This document shows positions 16,856-27,579 of a stretch of DNA of 64,000 nucleotides, one piece after another. Below the pieces are notes generated by a model. It did not search any database. It was not told the origin of the DNA and saw nothing but the letters and a program-made list of their open reading frames with translations. The translations under genes were made by a program, and so were the position numbers. The stretch's first letter is position 1; each line of letters starts with the position of its first letter. Source of the DNA: Hydrogenophaga sp. (GTDB taxonomy: Bacteria; Pseudomonadota; Gammaproteobacteria; Burkholderiales; Burkholderiaceae_C). The stretch is taken from the NCBI GenBank assembly GCA_020723845.1, contig DYIC01000001.1:51395-115394 (forward strand), given 5' to 3'.

Positions 16856-17809
16856 ATGACCGCATTTGCTTTCGTTTTTCCGGGGCAGGGCTCGCAATCG
16901 GTGGGCATGCTCGACGCCTGGGGTGATCACCCGGAGGTGCGCGCCACGTTGCAGGAAGCCAGCGACGCGCTGGGCGAGGACTTGGGCGCCCTGATCCATG
17001 AAGGCCCGAAGGAAGCCCTGGCGCTGACCACCAACACCCAGCCGGTGATGCTGGTGGCCGGGGTCGCCGCATGGCGGGTGTGGAAGGCCGAGGGCGGCGC
17101 CGACCCGATCGCGCTGGCCGGCCATTCGCTGGGTGAATACAGCGCGTTGGTGGCGGCCGGTGCCCTGACGCTGGCCGAAGCGGCGCCGCTGGTGCGCTTT
17201 CGCGCCCAGGCGATGCAGCAGGCCGTCCCCGTGGGTGCGGGGGCCATGGCCGCCATTCTGGGACTGGATGCCGATGCCGTGCGCACGGGCTGCGCGCAGG
17301 CACAAGCCGCCTTTGCCCCGGACAGCGGCGAGGTGGTGGAGGCCGTCAATTTCAACGATCCGGCGCAAACCGTCATCGCTGGCTCCAAGGCCGCGGTGGA
17401 CAAAGCGTGCGAGGTGCTCAAAGGCATGGGGGCCAAACGGGCGCTGCCACTGCCGGTGTCGGCGCCGTTTCACTCCAGCCTGATGCGGCCGGCCGCCGAG
17501 GCGTTGCGCGAGCGTTTGGCCAGCGTTCCCCTGCGGCCGCCTGCCATTCCCGTGGTCAACAACATCGACGTGGCGGTCGAGACCGAGCCCGATCGCATCC
17601 GCGACGCCTTGGTGCGCCAGGCCGCTGGCCCCGTGCGCTGGGTGGAGTGCGTGCAGGCGCTGCGCGCACGTGGCGCACAGGCGATCGTCGAGTGCGGGCC
17701 GGGCAAAGTGCTCATGGGGTTGACCAAACGCATCGCGCCCGACGTGGCCGCCGCCGCTCTGTACGATCCCGCCAGTTTGACCGACGTCAAGGCGATGCTG
17801 GCGCGTTGA
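16856..17809 (+). CDS. fabD: Malonyl-CoA--ACP transacylase
   Basis: Loads malonyl groups on ACP. In the 317-residue protein, FAFVFPGQGSQSVGML opens the domain, the nucleophile is in AGHSLGEYSAL, and the catalytic His is in PVSAPFHSSLM. TAGGAGA at 16845-16851 precedes the ATG of MTAFAF; a start ten residues upstream lacks a binding site. It stands in the canonical fabH-fabD-fabG order. Confidence 0.97.
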   Translation: MTAFAFVFPGQGSQSVGMLDAWGDHPEVRATLQEASDALGEDLGALIHEGPKEALALTTNTQPVMLVAGVAAWRVWKAEGGADPIALAGHSLGEYSALVAAGALTLAEAAPLVRFRAQAMQQAVPVGAGAMAAILGLDADAVRTGCAQAQAAFAPDSGEVVEAVNFNDPAQTVIAGSKAAVDKACEVLKGMGAKRALPLPVSAPFHSSLMRPAAEALRERLASVPLRPPAIPVVNNIDVAVETEPDRIRDALVRQAAGPVRWVECVQALRARGAQAIVECGPGKVLMGLTKRIAPDVAAAALYDPASLTDVKAMLAR

Positions 17810-17849
17810 CGCCAGTATCCCTTCCCGATATCCACAGGAGGAGCACCGC

Positions 17850-18924
<1,075 letters not shown>

Positions 18925-18930
18925 TCGCCC

Positions 18931-20175
18931 ATGAGCCGCCGCCGTGTCGTCGTGACCGGCCTCGGCTGCATCAGCCCCGTGGGGAACACGGTCGATGCCG
19001 CCTGGGCCAATCTGCTCGCGGGGCGATCGGGCATCGATCGCATCACCAAGTTCGATGCCAGCGCCTTTGCCTGCCAGATCGCCGGTGAAGTCAAGGACTT
19101 CGACCTCGAGTCCTACCTCCCGCCCAAAGAGGCGCGGACGATGGACACCTTCATCCATTACGGTATCGCTGCGGCGGCGCAGGCCGTGGCGGACGCAGGA
19201 TTGCCGGTGGGGGAGGCGCTGTCCGAAGACGAGGCGTGCCGCATCGGCTGCGTGATCGGCTCGGGCATCGGCGGCCTGCCCCTGATCGAGGCGACACACA
19301 CCGAGCTCACGAATCGAGGGCCGCGTCGCATCTCGCCGTTTTTCGTGCCCGCGTCCATCATCAACATGGTCTCGGGCCACGTCTCCATGCGCTACGGCTT
19401 CAAAGGGCCCAACTTGGCGGTGGTGACGGCGTGCACCACCGGCCTGCACTGCATCGGCGAAGCGGGGCGCATGATCGAATACGGCGACGCCGACGTGGTC
19501 ATCGCCGGTGGCACCGAGGCGACGGTCTCACCGCTGGGTATTGGCGGCTTTGCTGCCATGCGCGCGCTGTCGACCCGCAACGACGATCCGCAGGCCGCTT
19601 CACGCCCGTTCGACAAGGGGCGCGACGGCTTCGTGCTGGGCGAGGGGGCCGGGGTGATGGTGCTCGAATCCTACGAGCACGCCAAGGCACGCGGCGCGCG
19701 CATCTATGCCGAGCTCGCAGGCTATGGCATGAGCGCGGATGCCGGGCACATGACGGCGCCCAACATGGACGGCCCGCGCCGCGCCATGCTGGGCGCGTTG
19801 CGCAATGCGGGTCTGAATCCGGACCAAGTGGACTACCTCAACGCGCACGGTACCTCCACCCCGCTGGGCGACGTCAACGAAACCAACGCCATCAAGGCGG
19901 CGCTCGGCGATCACGCACGCCGCGTCGTGGTCAGCTCGACCAAATCCATGACCGGTCACCTGCTGGGCGGCGCGGGCGGGCTGGAGAGCGTCTTCACCGT
20001 GTTGGCCCTCTATCACCAGAAGATTCCGCCCACCATCAACCTGGTCGACCCCGACCCCGAGTGTGACCTAGACTACTGCGCCAACACCGCACGCGATGCG
20101 CGCATCGACGTGGCGCTGAAGAACAACTTCGGTTTTGGCGGCACCAACGGTACGCTGGTGTTCAAGCGCGTCTGA
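18931..20175 (+). CDS. fabF: Beta-ketoacyl-ACP synthase II
   Basis: Elongating condensing enzyme of fatty-acid synthesis. The 414-residue protein begins [19 protein letters not shown] and has the nucleophile C168 ([10 protein letters not shown]), the two catalytic His in [12 protein letters not shown] and [11 protein letters not shown], and the C-terminal [14 protein letters not shown]. Length and motifs are normal. The next small gene begins three bases after its stop. Confidence 0.97.
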   Translation: MSRRRVVVTGLGCISPVGNTVDAAWANLLAGRSGIDRITKFDASAFACQIAGEVKDFDLESYLPPKEARTMDTFIHYGIAAAAQAVADAGLPVGEALSEDEACRIGCVIGSGIGGLPLIEATHTELTNRGPRRISPFFVPASIINMVSGHVSMRYGFKGPNLAVVTACTTGLHCIGEAGRMIEYGDADVVIAGGTEATVSPLGIGGFAAMRALSTRNDDPQAASRPFDKGRDGFVLGEGAGVMVLESYEHAKARGARIYAELAGYGMSADAGHMTAPNMDGPRRAMLGALRNAGLNPDQVDYLNAHGTSTPLGDVNETNAIKAALGDHARRVVVSSTKSMTGHLLGGAGGLESVFTVLALYHQKIPPTINLVDPDPECDLDYCANTARDARIDVALKNNFGFGGTNGTLVFKRV

Positions 20176-20178
20176 CGC

Positions 20179-20688
20179 ATGGACGACGGCGACACCGTCG
20201 AGGTGCGCGTGCCCGTGCGCTCGCGCGGGCCAGAAGCGTGGATGAGCGGCGTCGGCGGGTCGCTGGCCGGGCTGGCCCTGGCGCTGTGGGCGGTGCAGCG
20301 CCCGGATTTGCCCGGCCCTTGGTGGCTGATGCTGGTTGGGACAGGGCTGTCGGCGATCTGGACGTCGTGGGTTTGGCGGCGTCCGCTGCAGGGGACATTG
20401 CTGTATCGCGCGCCGCCGGATGCGGGCCTCGGGGTGACGGGTGGGTGGTTTTGGATCAGCCCGGCGCGGCCGCACGGGGTGGCGCTGACGGCGCCGCGCG
20501 TGGCCATCGACACGCCGTACGCCGTGCTGATCGACGCGCGGACGCCCGATGGTTTGCGTCTGTGGCTGTGGTGTCGGCAGCGCGAGGCCTCCACCCCGGC
20601 CGACTGGCTGGCGCTGCGACGGGCGCTGGCTGCCGGCGCTGGCGAGGGGCGATCGGGTATATTCGGGCCCGCCACGCCCGCGCCATGA
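20179..20688 (+). CDS. Small membrane protein between fabF and rpoE, YgfX-like layout
   Basis: A 169-residue protein of no assigned function. It has a short polar N-terminus, two adjacent hydrophobic helices (about residues 22-41 and 46-62, with a WWLMLVGTGLSAIW turn), then a soluble tail rich in Trp/Leu beta-strands (LRLWLWCRQREASTPADWLALRRAL). Two helices plus a cytoplasmic tail with an RLxLW...WLALRRAL ending recall the YgfX/CptA layout, but similarity is too weak for a firm call. The stop overlaps the rpoE start (ATGA), so the two are translationally coupled. Confidence 0.75.
   Translation: MDDGDTVEVRVPVRSRGPEAWMSGVGGSLAGLALALWAVQRPDLPGPWWLMLVGTGLSAIWTSWVWRRPLQGTLLYRAPPDAGLGVTGGWFWISPARPHGVALTAPRVAIDTPYAVLIDARTPDGLRLWLWCRQREASTPADWLALRRALAAGAGEGRSGIFGPATPAP
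20658..20663 (+). promoter_or_regulatory. Candidate -10 box for rpoE
   Basis: TATATT 21 bases before the rpoE ATG, inside the end of the upstream gene. No GGAACTT-type sigma-E element is seen nearby, so autoregulation by sigma-E is not evident from this sequence. Confidence 0.35.
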
Positions 20689-21320
20689 AAGATGATCCGC
20701 CCCGCTCCCCTGATGCCGACGCCGCGCTTGTCCAGCGCGCGGTCGAGGGCGACCCGCGCGCGTTCGAGTTGCTGGTCATCAAATACCAGCGTCGCGTCGA
20801 GCGCCTGATCGCGCGCCTGGTGCGCGACAGCGACCTGGTGCAGGACCTGGCGCAGGAGACGTTCATCCGCGCCTACCGGGCGCTGGGCCAGTTTCGTGGC
20901 GACGCCAAGTTCTACACCTGGCTCTACCGCATCGCCGTCAACACCGCCAAGAAGGCGCTGCAGGAGCGCAAGCGCGACCCGGTGGTGACCATGAGCAGCC
21001 TGCACAACGGGGACGAGGGCGATGAAACTTCCAGCCTGGAACAGGAACTAAACGCCCAGGTGGCCGACACCGAGACGCCCGAAGCGGTGCTGGCGAGCAA
21101 GGAGATCGCCCAGGCCGTGCAGGCGGCGGTCGAGGCGCTGCCGACCGAGCTGGCCCAGGCGATCACCCTGCGCGAGATCGACGGCTTGAGTTACGAGGAG
21201 ATCGCGCAAGCGCTCGACTGTCCGATCGGAACGGTGCGTTCGCGCATCTTTCGCGCCCGAGAGGCGATTTCGGCGCGTATCAAGCCGATGCTGGAGCGGC
21301 AAAGCGGCAAACGTTGGTGA
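20685..21320 (+). CDS. rpoE: ECF sigma factor RpoE (sigma-24)
   Basis: Envelope-stress sigma factor. The 211-residue protein has sigma region 2 (ALVQRAVEGDPRAFELLV, DLVQDLAQETFIRAYRALGQFRGDAKFYTWLYRIAVNTAK in part) and region 4 (LPTELAQAITLREIDGLSYEEIAQALDCPIGTVRSRIFRAR in part). The DLAQETF and WLYRIAVN motifs are standard RpoE/AlgU. Its anti-sigma factor, RseB and a DegP-type protease follow in order. Confidence 0.96.
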   Translation: MKDDPPRSPDADAALVQRAVEGDPRAFELLVIKYQRRVERLIARLVRDSDLVQDLAQETFIRAYRALGQFRGDAKFYTWLYRIAVNTAKKALQERKRDPVVTMSSLHNGDEGDETSSLEQELNAQVADTETPEAVLASKEIAQAVQAAVEALPTELAQAITLREIDGLSYEEIAQALDCPIGTVRSRIFRAREAISARIKPMLERQSGKRW

Positions 21321-21351
21321 CATGTCAGGATAGCGTCACCCCACTGGATGA

Positions 21352-22017
21352 ATGACCATGAAGCCTGAAGTCTCTGCGAACGAGTGCCGTACGGACGACG
21401 CCAGCGCCACCCGTGGCGAGTGGCTGTCCGCGCTGTTCGATGGTGAATGCACGATGCCGCAGGTCGAGGCTCTGTTGACCCGAAGCGACGCGGCGGCTGA
21501 CCGCGCCACGTGGGATGCGTACCGTTGCATCGGCCAGGCGTTGCGGGCACAGGCCGCGGCGCACGGCGGGGCGGACCCGGCGTTCGTGCGTGCGGTGATG
21601 GCGCGCGTCGCGCACGAGACCGGCGAGACCTTGGTGGCGGCCTCGTCGGTATCTGAGGCGGCCACGCCGGGGGCTGTGTCCGCGCGGATGCCGGCCGCCA
21701 ACGACGCGGTGTTTCGCTGGAAGGTGGTGGCAGGCGTAGCCGCGGTGGCCGCCATCGTCGCGGTCGTGTGGGGTTCAGGGGCGCTGCCCGGTGCGCCCTC
21801 GGGTGGGGCGCAGTGGGCAGGGAGTACGCACAACAGTGCCCCGGCGCCCATCGTGGTGTCCGCGCCGGTGGTGCCCGCCAGCGCCAGCAGCGGCGTGGTC
21901 CGCGATCCCCAGATCGAGGAATGGATGGCCGCGCACCGCCAGTGGGGGGGCGCTTCGGCGCTGCAGACCAGCGCGGGTTTTCTGCGCGCGGCCAGCTATG
22001 ACGTGCCGGCGCGCTGA
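21352..22017 (+). CDS. rseA: Anti-sigma-E factor RseA (MucA type)
   Basis: Inner-membrane anti-sigma factor. The 221-residue protein has an N-terminal cytoplasmic anti-sigma domain (EWLSALFDGECTMPQVEALL, TWDAYRCIGQAL), a single transmembrane helix at about 123-141 (VVAGVAAVAAIVAVVW) and a periplasmic Ala/Ser/Pro-rich tail. By family knowledge it is degraded stepwise by DegS/RseP-type proteases. Two ATGs two codons apart could serve as start. It lies 31 bp after rpoE. Confidence 0.9.
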   Translation: MTMKPEVSANECRTDDASATRGEWLSALFDGECTMPQVEALLTRSDAAADRATWDAYRCIGQALRAQAAAHGGADPAFVRAVMARVAHETGETLVAASSVSEAATPGAVSARMPAANDAVFRWKVVAGVAAVAAIVAVVWGSGALPGAPSGGAQWAGSTHNSAPAPIVVSAPVVPASASSGVVRDPQIEEWMAAHRQWGGASALQTSAGFLRAASYDVPAR

Positions 22018-22035
22018 CACCCTGGCCCCCAAGCG

Positions 22036-23055
22036 ATGATGCACGAGTCGATCGCCCTCGACCCTCTCCGCCGGCGCTGGGCGCGGCGCGTCGGGACCGT
22101 GCTCCTGGGTTTGGTCGTGTGGACGGCGGCTGCACCATCGATGGGGCGCGACGCGGCAGAGCCGCCGCGCGACATTCAAGGATGGATCGCCCGTCTGCAC
22201 GAGGCCACGCGCAACCGTGCTTACAGTGGCACTTATGTGGTCACGCGCGGCAGCGAGATCGCCAGCGCCCGCATCGCCCACGTCTGCGATGGGCGCCAGC
22301 AAATCGAGCGTATCGAGGCGCTCAGCGGCCCCGCGCGGGTGACGTGGCGCCGCGACGACGAGGTGATGACGCTGATGCCGGAGCGCCAATGGGCCGTGCG
22401 CGACCGCCGCGAGCTGCTGCGCCTGTTTCCGGGGCCGCTGAAGGTGCCGGGTATCGATGTGGCCGATTTTTATCGCGCCGAGCTGCGCGGCAGCGAGCGC
22501 CTGGCCGGCTTCGACGCGTGGGTGGTGGAGTTTTTGCCCAGGGACGCCCTGCGCTATGGCTACCGCATCTGGTCCGAGAAGCGCACGGGGCTTGCGCTCA
22601 AGCTCCAAACCCTCGATGGTGGCGCGCAGGTGTTGGAGCAGGTGGCGTTCACCGAACTGCAGATCGACGCGCCCCTGCGGCTGGACGTGTTGGCGCGCCA
22701 GATGGAGGACACGCGCGGCTACCACATCGAGCGGCCGACGTTGCGCAAAACCACGCTCGAAGCCGAGGGCTGGCGCCTGGGGGCGGAGGTGCCAGGCTTT
22801 CGGCCGGTGACGTGCTGGCAGCGGGTCGAGGAGTCGAATCGACCGAGGTCCCCGCTGCAGTGCGTGTTCTCGGATGGTTTGGCGTCGGTGTCGTTGTTTT
22901 TCCCCGCGGGCGATGGCACGTCTGTCAACCAGGTGCGGGCGGGGGCAACGCACATGCTGTCGCGGCGCGTGGCGGGTCAGCTCGTCGTTGCCCTCGGTGA
23001 AGTGCCTCCGCAGACCCTGGAGCGATTTCTGGCTACGCTGGAGCGTAGCCGGTGA
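22036..23055 (+). CDS. rseB: Sigma-E regulatory protein RseB (MucB)
   Basis: Periplasmic protein that binds RseA and senses mislocalised lipoprotein or LPS signals. The 339-residue product has an N-terminal signal (LLGLVVWTAAAPSMG), then the MucB/RseB domain with IQGWIARLHEATRNRAYSGTYV-type opening and RIAHVCDGRQQIERIEALSG, and the smaller C-terminal domain (about 225-335) with a pair of Cys (VTCWQRV, LQCVFSD) that could form a disulfide. It begins 18 bp after rseA. Confidence 0.93.
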   Translation: MMHESIALDPLRRRWARRVGTVLLGLVVWTAAAPSMGRDAAEPPRDIQGWIARLHEATRNRAYSGTYVVTRGSEIASARIAHVCDGRQQIERIEALSGPARVTWRRDDEVMTLMPERQWAVRDRRELLRLFPGPLKVPGIDVADFYRAELRGSERLAGFDAWVVEFLPRDALRYGYRIWSEKRTGLALKLQTLDGGAQVLEQVAFTELQIDAPLRLDVLARQMEDTRGYHIERPTLRKTTLEAEGWRLGAEVPGFRPVTCWQRVEESNRPRSPLQCVFSDGLASVSLFFPAGDGTSVNQVRAGATHMLSRRVAGQLVVALGEVPPQTLERFLATLERSR

Positions 23056-23087
23056 GTGTGTTTCGACAAGACCAAGGATAGGACATC

Positions 23088-24617
23088 ATGGACATGCGTG
23101 AACCTTCTGCCGTGACGGCCGCGTCGCCGCGTCGCCGCTCGGCCGTTTGGGCCGCCGTCTCGCTGCTGGCGGCGGTGGCCTTGGTGTGGGGCGCCAGCCA
23201 GCACGGCGTGGGCGCGCAGACCGCACCCCGCAGCGCTGCGGCAGCCAGTGCATCGGCAACGCCGGGCGACGCGCCGCGCTTGACTGGTCTGCCCGACTTC
23301 ACCGTGCTGGTGGACGAGGTGGGCCCATCGGTCGTCAATATTCGCACCATCGAGCGCGTGCAGCGCGAGCCCGATGCCGGCGGGCCCGACGAAGACATGC
23401 GCGAGTTCTTCCGTCGCTTTGGCATCCCGCTGCCGCCGGGCGCGTTTCCGCGCTCGCCCCAGCGTCCTGGGCCTGGCGGCCCCCAGGAGCGCCAGCGCGG
23501 CGTGGGCTCGGGCTTCGTCTATGGCGCAGACGGCTACATCATGACCAACGCCCACGTGGTCGACGGGGCTGACGAGGTGATCGTGACGCTGCCGGACAAG
23601 CGCGAATTCAAGGCGCGCGTCGTGGGGGCCGACAAACGCACCGATGTGGCCTTGGTCAAGATCGACGCCACCGGTCTCAAGCCGGTGCGCATCGGCGACG
23701 TCGAGCGGCTGCGCGTGGGCGAATGGGTCATGGCCATCGGCTCGCCGTTCGGGCTGGACAATACGGTCACCGCGGGCATCGTCAGCGCCAAGCAGCGCGA
23801 GACGGGCGACTTTTTGCCGTTCATCCAGACCGACGTGGCCATCAACCCCGGCAACTCCGGCGGGCCGCTCATCAACATGCGCGGCGAGGTGGTGGGTATC
23901 AACAGCCAGATCTACTCTCGCTCGGGCGGCTTCATGGGGATCAGCTTCGCCATCCCGATCGACGAGGCGGTGCGCGTGGCCGAGCAGCTCAAGGCCACGG
24001 GCAAGGTCACGCGCGGGCGCATCGGCGTGGCGATCGAGCCGGTGGACAAAGAGGTGGCGGAGGCGCTGGGCCTGCCGCGTGCCGGTGGCGCGCTCGTGCG
24101 CGGGGTGGAGGACGGCTCGCCCGCAGCCAAGGCGGGGATCGAGCCGGGCGACATCATCCTGCGCTTCGATGGTCGGCCCATTGAAAAATCGACCGATTTA
24201 CCGCGCATCGTCGGCAACACCAAGCCGGGCACGCGCGCCACGGTCGAGCTCTGGCGGCGTGGCGCCACCAAGACCGTCACCGTGACCGTGGGCACGTTCG
24301 AAGAAGAAACCGCCGCCGCGCCCGCCGACAAGCCGCAGGCCGCCAAGGCTGGGCCGCTCGGGCTGACGGTGCGCGAGCTGACCGCTGCCGAGCGGCGCGA
24401 GCTCAAGCTCAGCGGTGGCGTGCGCGTCGACGAGGTGGCGGGCCCGTCCGCAGCCGCCGGTGTGCGCCCGGGCGATGTGATCGTGGGTGTGGGCAATCAG
24501 GAGGTCTCGGGCGTGCGCGAGTTCGAGCGCGCCGTCGCCGACTGGCCCAAGGGGCGGCCCCTGGGCCTGCTGATCCGGCGTGGCGATTGGGCCCAATGGG
24601 TGCTGGTGCGTCCCTGA
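23088..24617 (+). CDS. Periplasmic serine protease DegQ/MucD (HtrA family)
   Basis: Quality-control protease/chaperone of the periplasm. The 509-residue protein has an N-terminal hydrophobic segment (about 17-37), a trypsin-like domain with the triad His (TNAHVVDG), Asp (RTDVALVKI) and Ser (NPGNSGGPLIN), and two PDZ domains (about 305-395 and 420-505). A low-complexity Ala/Lys linker near 405-420 separates them. Its place after rpoE-rseA-rseB is that of MucD. AGGA precedes the ATG; a second ATG is two codons in. Confidence 0.94.
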   Translation: MDMREPSAVTAASPRRRSAVWAAVSLLAAVALVWGASQHGVGAQTAPRSAAAASASATPGDAPRLTGLPDFTVLVDEVGPSVVNIRTIERVQREPDAGGPDEDMREFFRRFGIPLPPGAFPRSPQRPGPGGPQERQRGVGSGFVYGADGYIMTNAHVVDGADEVIVTLPDKREFKARVVGADKRTDVALVKIDATGLKPVRIGDVERLRVGEWVMAIGSPFGLDNTVTAGIVSAKQRETGDFLPFIQTDVAINPGNSGGPLINMRGEVVGINSQIYSRSGGFMGISFAIPIDEAVRVAEQLKATGKVTRGRIGVAIEPVDKEVAEALGLPRAGGALVRGVEDGSPAAKAGIEPGDIILRFDGRPIEKSTDLPRIVGNTKPGTRATVELWRRGATKTVTVTVGTFEEETAAAPADKPQAAKAGPLGLTVRELTAAERRELKLSGGVRVDEVAGPSAAAGVRPGDVIVGVGNQEVSGVREFERAVADWPKGRPLGLLIRRGDWAQWVLVRP

Positions 24618-24647
24618 CGGGTGGCGGCGTGCGCGTGCCGCACCGCC

Positions 24648-24653
24648 TACAAT
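24648..24653 (+). promoter_or_regulatory. Candidate -10 box for lepA
   Basis: TACAAT 57 bases before the lepA ATG, in the degQ-lepA gap. Transcription from it would begin near 24660 and must pass the hairpin at 24672-24702. Confidence 0.5.
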
Positions 24654-24671
24654 CGGGGGTTTGATTTGATC

Positions 24672-24702
24672 GGGCGCGCTGCTGGTGGAGCGCGCCCTTT
24701 TT
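24672..24702 (+). terminator. Intrinsic terminator hairpin in the lepA leader
   Basis: A perfect 9-bp GC-rich stem (GGGCGCGCT at 24672-24680, AGCGCGCCC at 24689-24697) with an 8-nt loop is followed immediately by five T. It has all the features of a Rho-independent terminator. It could end the degQ transcript, but it also lies downstream of the TACAAT box and ends eight bases before the lepA ATG, so it could attenuate lepA. Confidence 0.75.
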
Positions 24703-24710
24703 CTGTCGCC

Positions 24711-26525
24711 ATGAAGCACATCCGCAACTTTTCCATCATCGCGCACATCGACCACGGCAAGAGCACGCTGGCCGACCGGCTGATCGCGCGCTGCGGGGGC
24801 TTGAGCGAGCGCGAGATGACCGAGCAGGTGCTCGACTCCATGGAGCTCGAGAAAGAGCGCGGCATCACCATCAAGGCCCAGACCGCCGCGCTGCAATACA
24901 CCGCGCGCGACGGGCAGGTGTACAACCTCAACCTCATCGACACGCCCGGCCACGTGGACTTTTCCTACGAGGTGAGCCGATCCCTGTCGGCCTGCGAGGG
25001 GGCGCTGCTGGTGGTGGACGCGAGCCAGGGGGTGGAAGCGCAGACGGTGGCCAACTGCTACACCGCGCTCGACCTGGGTGTGGAAGTGCTGCCGGTGCTC
25101 AACAAGATGGACTTGCCGCAGGCCGACCCCGACCGTGCCAAGCAAGAAATCGAGGACGTGATCGGCATCGACGCCTCGGAGGCGATCCCCTGCTCGGCCA
25201 AAACCGGCATGGGCATCGACGATATCCTGGAGGCGGTGGTGGCCAAGATCCCGCCGCCGCGCGGCAACCCCGATGGTCCGCTGCGTGCGATGATCATCGA
25301 CTCGTGGTTCGATAACTATGTGGGCGTGGTGATGCTGGTGCGCGTGGTGGACGGGTGCCTCAACCGTGGCGACCGCATCCGCCTGATGGCCACGGGCGCG
25401 CAGTACCAGTGCGAAAAGCTCGGCGTGTTCACGCCCGCCAACCAGCCGCGCGACCGCTTGCAGGCCGGCGAGGTGGGTTATGTGATCGCGGGCATCAAGG
25501 AGCTCAAGTCCGCCAAGGTGGGCGACACCATCACCTCATTCAAGGCCGCCAGCGGCGCCAACCTGACGGCCGCCACCGAGCCGCTGCCAGGTTTCAAGGA
25601 AGTGCAGCCCCAGGTGTTCGCGGGCCTGTACCCCACCGAGGCGAGCGAGTACGACCAACTGCGCGACGCGCTGGAGAAGCTTCAGCTCAACGACGCCTCG
25701 CTGCACTTCGAGCCCGAGGTGTCGCAGGCGCTGGGCTTTGGCTTTCGCTGCGGCTTTTTGGGCCTGCTGCACATGGAGATCGTGCAGGAGCGCCTCGAGC
25801 GCGAGTTCGACCAGGACCTCATCACCACGGCGCCGAGCGTCGTGTACCAGGTGGTCAAAGGCGACGGCGAGGTGCTGATGGTGGAAAACCCCTCGCGCAT
25901 GCCGGAGCCGAGCAAGATCCAGGAGATCCGCGAGCCCATCGTCACCGTGCACATCTACCTGCCGCAGGACTATGTGGGCCCGGTCATGACGTTGTGCAAT
26001 GGCAAGCGGGGGGTACAGCTCAACATGGCCTACCACGGCAAGCAGGTGATGCTGACCTATGACCTGCCGCTGGCCGAGATCGTGCTGGACTTCTTCGACA
26101 AGCTCAAGTCGGTCAGCCGCGGCTATGCGTCGATGGACTACGAGTTCAAGGAATACCGCCCGTCCGACGTGGTCAAGGTTGACATCTTGCTCAACGGCGA
26201 GAAGGTCGACGCGCTGTCGATGATCGTGCATCGCAGCCAGGCGCAGTCGCGCGCGCGGGCGGTGGTGTCCAAGATGCGCGAGATCATCAGCCGTCAGCAG
26301 TTCGACGTGGCCATCCAGGCGGCCATCGGGGCGCAAATCATCGCGCGCGAGACGGTCAAGGCGCTGCGCAAGAACGTGCTGGCCAAGTGCTACGGTGGCG
26401 ACATCACGCGCAAGCGCAAGCTGCTGGAAAAACAAAAGGCGGGCAAGAAGCGCATGAAGCAGATCGGCACGGTCGAAGTCCCGCAGGAGGCGTTCCTCGC
26501 CATCCTGCAGGTGGAGGAGTCATGA
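24711..26525 (+). CDS. lepA: Elongation factor 4 (LepA)
   Basis: Translational GTPase acting on the ribosome. The 604-residue protein has G1 [10 protein letters not shown]2 with RGITIKAQ, G3 [13 protein letters not shown]4 NKMDLPQAD, domains II and III, and the LepA-specific C-terminal domain ending in [17 protein letters not shown]. The start is the ATG of [12 protein letters not shown]; no Shine-Dalgarno sequence is visible, and the terminator-like hairpin ends eight bases upstream. The lepB ATG overlaps its stop. Confidence 0.97.
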   Translation: MKHIRNFSIIAHIDHGKSTLADRLIARCGGLSEREMTEQVLDSMELEKERGITIKAQTAALQYTARDGQVYNLNLIDTPGHVDFSYEVSRSLSACEGALLVVDASQGVEAQTVANCYTALDLGVEVLPVLNKMDLPQADPDRAKQEIEDVIGIDASEAIPCSAKTGMGIDDILEAVVAKIPPPRGNPDGPLRAMIIDSWFDNYVGVVMLVRVVDGCLNRGDRIRLMATGAQYQCEKLGVFTPANQPRDRLQAGEVGYVIAGIKELKSAKVGDTITSFKAASGANLTAATEPLPGFKEVQPQVFAGLYPTEASEYDQLRDALEKLQLNDASLHFEPEVSQALGFGFRCGFLGLLHMEIVQERLEREFDQDLITTAPSVVYQVVKGDGEVLMVENPSRMPEPSKIQEIREPIVTVHIYLPQDYVGPVMTLCNGKRGVQLNMAYHGKQVMLTYDLPLAEIVLDFFDKLKSVSRGYASMDYEFKEYRPSDVVKVDILLNGEKVDALSMIVHRSQAQSRARAVVSKMREIISRQQFDVAIQAAIGAQIIARETVKALRKNVLAKCYGGDITRKRKLLEKQKAGKKRMKQIGTVEVPQEAFLAILQVEES

Positions 26526-27502
26526 ACGACCAGACCATGGGCACGCTGACCGGGGTCGTGCTGGGTGCTTTCGTCGGCTATGGGGTGGCGTGGTACCTCG
26601 GGGCCATCGACGGCAATTTTTCGCTGCTGCTGCTGCTGGCAGTCGTGGTGACGGGCGTGTATTGGGCGGCCGAGCGCTGGGTCTTTTTGCCCCGGCGACG
26701 CGCGGCGGCTGAGCGCGCCGTGGCCGACGCCCAGCGCCGCCAGCAGGAGCTGGCGCGCCAGGGCATCCCCGCCGAGCCGACCGACCTGCAGGCACTGCAC
26801 CAAAAGCTGATGGCGCAGCCCTGGTGGCTGGACTGGACCGCGGGGCTGTTCCCGGTCATCCTGGCGGTGTTCCTGCTGCGCTCGTTTCTGTACGAGCCGT
26901 TCAAAATCCCGTCCGGCTCGATGATTCCTACGCTGCACGTCGGCGACCTGATTCTGGTCAACAAGTACCACTACGGCGTGCGCTTGCCGGTGGTGCACAC
27001 CAAGGTCATCGACAACCACGAACCGCAACGTGGCGATGTCATCGTTTTTCGCTACCCGCCGCAGCCGAGCCTGGACTACATCAAGCGCGTCGTCGGCCTG
27101 CCCGGCGACGAGGTGGCGTACCTGAACAAGCAGCTCTTCATCAATGGGCAGGCGGTGCCGCGCCAGCCCACCGACGATTTTTACGACGCCGAGGCGATGC
27201 GCTACCGCAAGCAGTTCATCGAGGAGATCGGTGGGCGGCGGGTGCGCACCCTGATCGACGACGAGCGACCGGCGTTCATCCCCGCGGTGGTCGATTTTCC
27301 GGGCCGCGAAGCGTGTCGATACACGGTCGAAGGTGTGACCTGCCGTGTGCCGGCGGGGCACTACTTCGTGATGGGCGACAACCGCGACAACTCGCTCGAT
27401 TCGCGCTACTGGGGTTTCGTGCCCGAGCGCAACATCGTCGGCAAGGCAGTGCTCGTGTGGATGAACTTCCGCGACCTGAGCCGCATCGGCCGTTTCGAAT
27501 GA
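26522..27502 (+). CDS. lepB: Signal peptidase I
   Basis: Cleaves Sec and Tat signal peptides at the periplasmic face. The 326-residue protein has two transmembrane segments (about 10-26 and 34-50), then the catalytic domain with the Ser in [11 protein letters not shown], the Lys in [12 protein letters not shown], and the box E motif [21 protein letters not shown] at 26513-26519 and the ATGA overlap with lepA set the start. The lepA-lepB pairing is classical. Confidence 0.96.
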   Translation: MNDQTMGTLTGVVLGAFVGYGVAWYLGAIDGNFSLLLLLAVVVTGVYWAAERWVFLPRRRAAAERAVADAQRRQQELARQGIPAEPTDLQALHQKLMAQPWWLDWTAGLFPVILAVFLLRSFLYEPFKIPSGSMIPTLHVGDLILVNKYHYGVRLPVVHTKVIDNHEPQRGDVIVFRYPPQPSLDYIKRVVGLPGDEVAYLNKQLFINGQAVPRQPTDDFYDAEAMRYRKQFIEEIGGRRVRTLIDDERPAFIPAVVDFPGREACRYTVEGVTCRVPAGHYFVMGDNRDNSLDSRYWGFVPERNIVGKAVLVWMNFRDLSRIGRFE

Positions 27503-27523
27503 CGCCTGAGCGTGGTTTGCCGC

Positions 27524-27529
27524 TATCAT
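27524..27529 (+). promoter_or_regulatory. Candidate -10 box upstream of the DUF4845 gene
   Basis: TATCAT 14 bases before one in-frame ATG (27544) and 50 before the preferred start (27580). It suggests an internal promoter within the lepA-nagZ run. Confidence 0.3.
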
Positions 27530-27579
27530 GGCCCCAGGCCGCCATGGCGGCGGCCCACGACGATCCGGGGGTGGTGCAG

